Below are positions 52,106 through 52,292 of a stretch of 52,292 nt of DNA, in pieces (positions within the stretch are counted from its first letter, which is position 1; every line of letters begins with the position of its first letter). A model generated the notes under the pieces. It searched no databases. It was not told the origin of the DNA and saw only the letters and a list, made by a program, of their open reading frames with translations. Origin of the DNA: Candidatus Omnitrophota bacterium (GTDB lineage: Bacteria > Omnitrophota > Gorgyraeia > 1-14-0-20-64-10); NCBI GenBank assembly GCA_016201735.1, contig JACQCH010000046.1:1-52292 (forward strand). Direction: 5' to 3'. A program made the translations under genes and the position numbers.

Positions 52106-52292
52106 ATGAGACGTACAACGGTAACCCGATTCCTGGCACTTTCACTGGCCCTCAGCCTTATTTTGTCACCCTACCCTGCCTTTGCCCTGCGTCAGACGGG
52201 TCTTGAGGAATCCGATCAGATCAAGGGACAACTGGTCGACGCCCTGACGAATTCCGCCCCTTCTTCGTCGACGACAGTCAGCCACACGCTCG
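52106..52292 (+). CDS. Secreted GLEE-type protein, 5' part only (runs off the window)
   Basis: Only the first 62 codons are present. The protein begins MRRTTVTRFLALSLALSLI, a signal peptide ending SPYPAFA, followed by LRQTGLEESDQIKGQ. This is the same PAFALR...GLEE beginning as the 1323-residue protein at 6399 (PAFALRPLQTG...AGLEE) and similar to that at 36736. The function is unknown. Placement behind a c-di-GMP riboswitch suggests a surface, adhesion or lifestyle-switch role by analogy with other genes controlled by this class. Confidence 0.8.
   Translation, partial: MRRTTVTRFLALSLALSLILSPYPAFALRQTGLEESDQIKGQLVDALTNSAPSSSTTVSHTL

Overview
This is a high-GC bacterial chromosome segment. It starts inside a 23S rRNA gene and ends inside a secreted-protein gene controlled by a riboswitch. 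I infer a member of Candidatus Omnitrophota (OP3) or a close relative. The reasons are the three large secreted proteins whose signal peptides end in an ALR motif followed by GLEE-type boxes, the recurrent PAAGLEE/PAAGMEE linkers, and the density of short palindromic repeats inside genes. This assignment rests on pattern recognition, not on a search.

Layout. 1-1990: 3' part of 23S rRNA, 5S rRNA and a terminator. 2.0-6.3 kb: yebC, ruvC, ruvA, ruvB, a DUF2905 protein and a SpoIID/LytB protein. 6.4-10.4 kb: a 1323-residue exported protein with a PP2C phosphatase domain. 10.4-14.0 kb: a VapBC-type toxin-antitoxin pair lodged in the 5' end of queA, then a gamma-carbonic-anhydrase-like protein and tgt, so the two queuosine tRNA-modification genes lie close together. 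14.2-26.7 kb: yajC-secDF, recJ, lepB (reverse strand), a DUF218 protein, mutS-mutL, a hotdog thioesterase, a Yip1 protein and an AsmA-like protein. 26.7-31.1 kb: rpmB (reverse), recG, rsmD, coaD, a YceD-like protein and rpmF. 31.1-36.6 kb: a type II fatty acid set plsX-fabH-fabD-acpP-fabF-fabI. 36.7-38.4 kb: a second exported GLEE-type protein with an HELVH motif. 38.5-42.1 kb: smc. 42.1-48.5 kb: transaldolase, ribBA, ribH, nusB, a PHP phosphoesterase, ribD and ribE. 48.5-50.2 kb: a staphylococcal-type nuclease and a PEGA/HEAT lipoprotein. 50.2-52.3 kb: an accessory zone with tRNA-Pro, a CDF metal transporter, two decayed tRNA-Pro relics, and a cyclic-di-GMP-I riboswitch with terminator ahead of a third GLEE-type gene.

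Functionally most of the window is housekeeping: recombination and mismatch repair, tRNA modification, protein export, lipid synthesis and riboflavin synthesis. Genes are tightly packed, with many ATGA, TAATG or GTGA junctions. Several genes have a good -10 box only 5-10 bases before the start codon, which suggests leaderless or nearly leaderless mRNAs.

The unusual content is in the repeats. Three 173-201 bp palindromic elements sit at operon junctions between TGA triplets. They share 16-nt inverted ends with compensatory changes, and two of them supply the G of a GTG start codon for the next gene. A 273-bp palindromic element separates the transaldolase gene from its promoter. At least ten short palindromes related to CTTCGACAAGCTCAG lie between and, in frame, within genes. 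The vapBC insertion is bracketed by two diverged copies of the first 56 bases of queA. These, together with the riboswitch-controlled GLEE-type secreted family, are the best candidates for undescribed biology.
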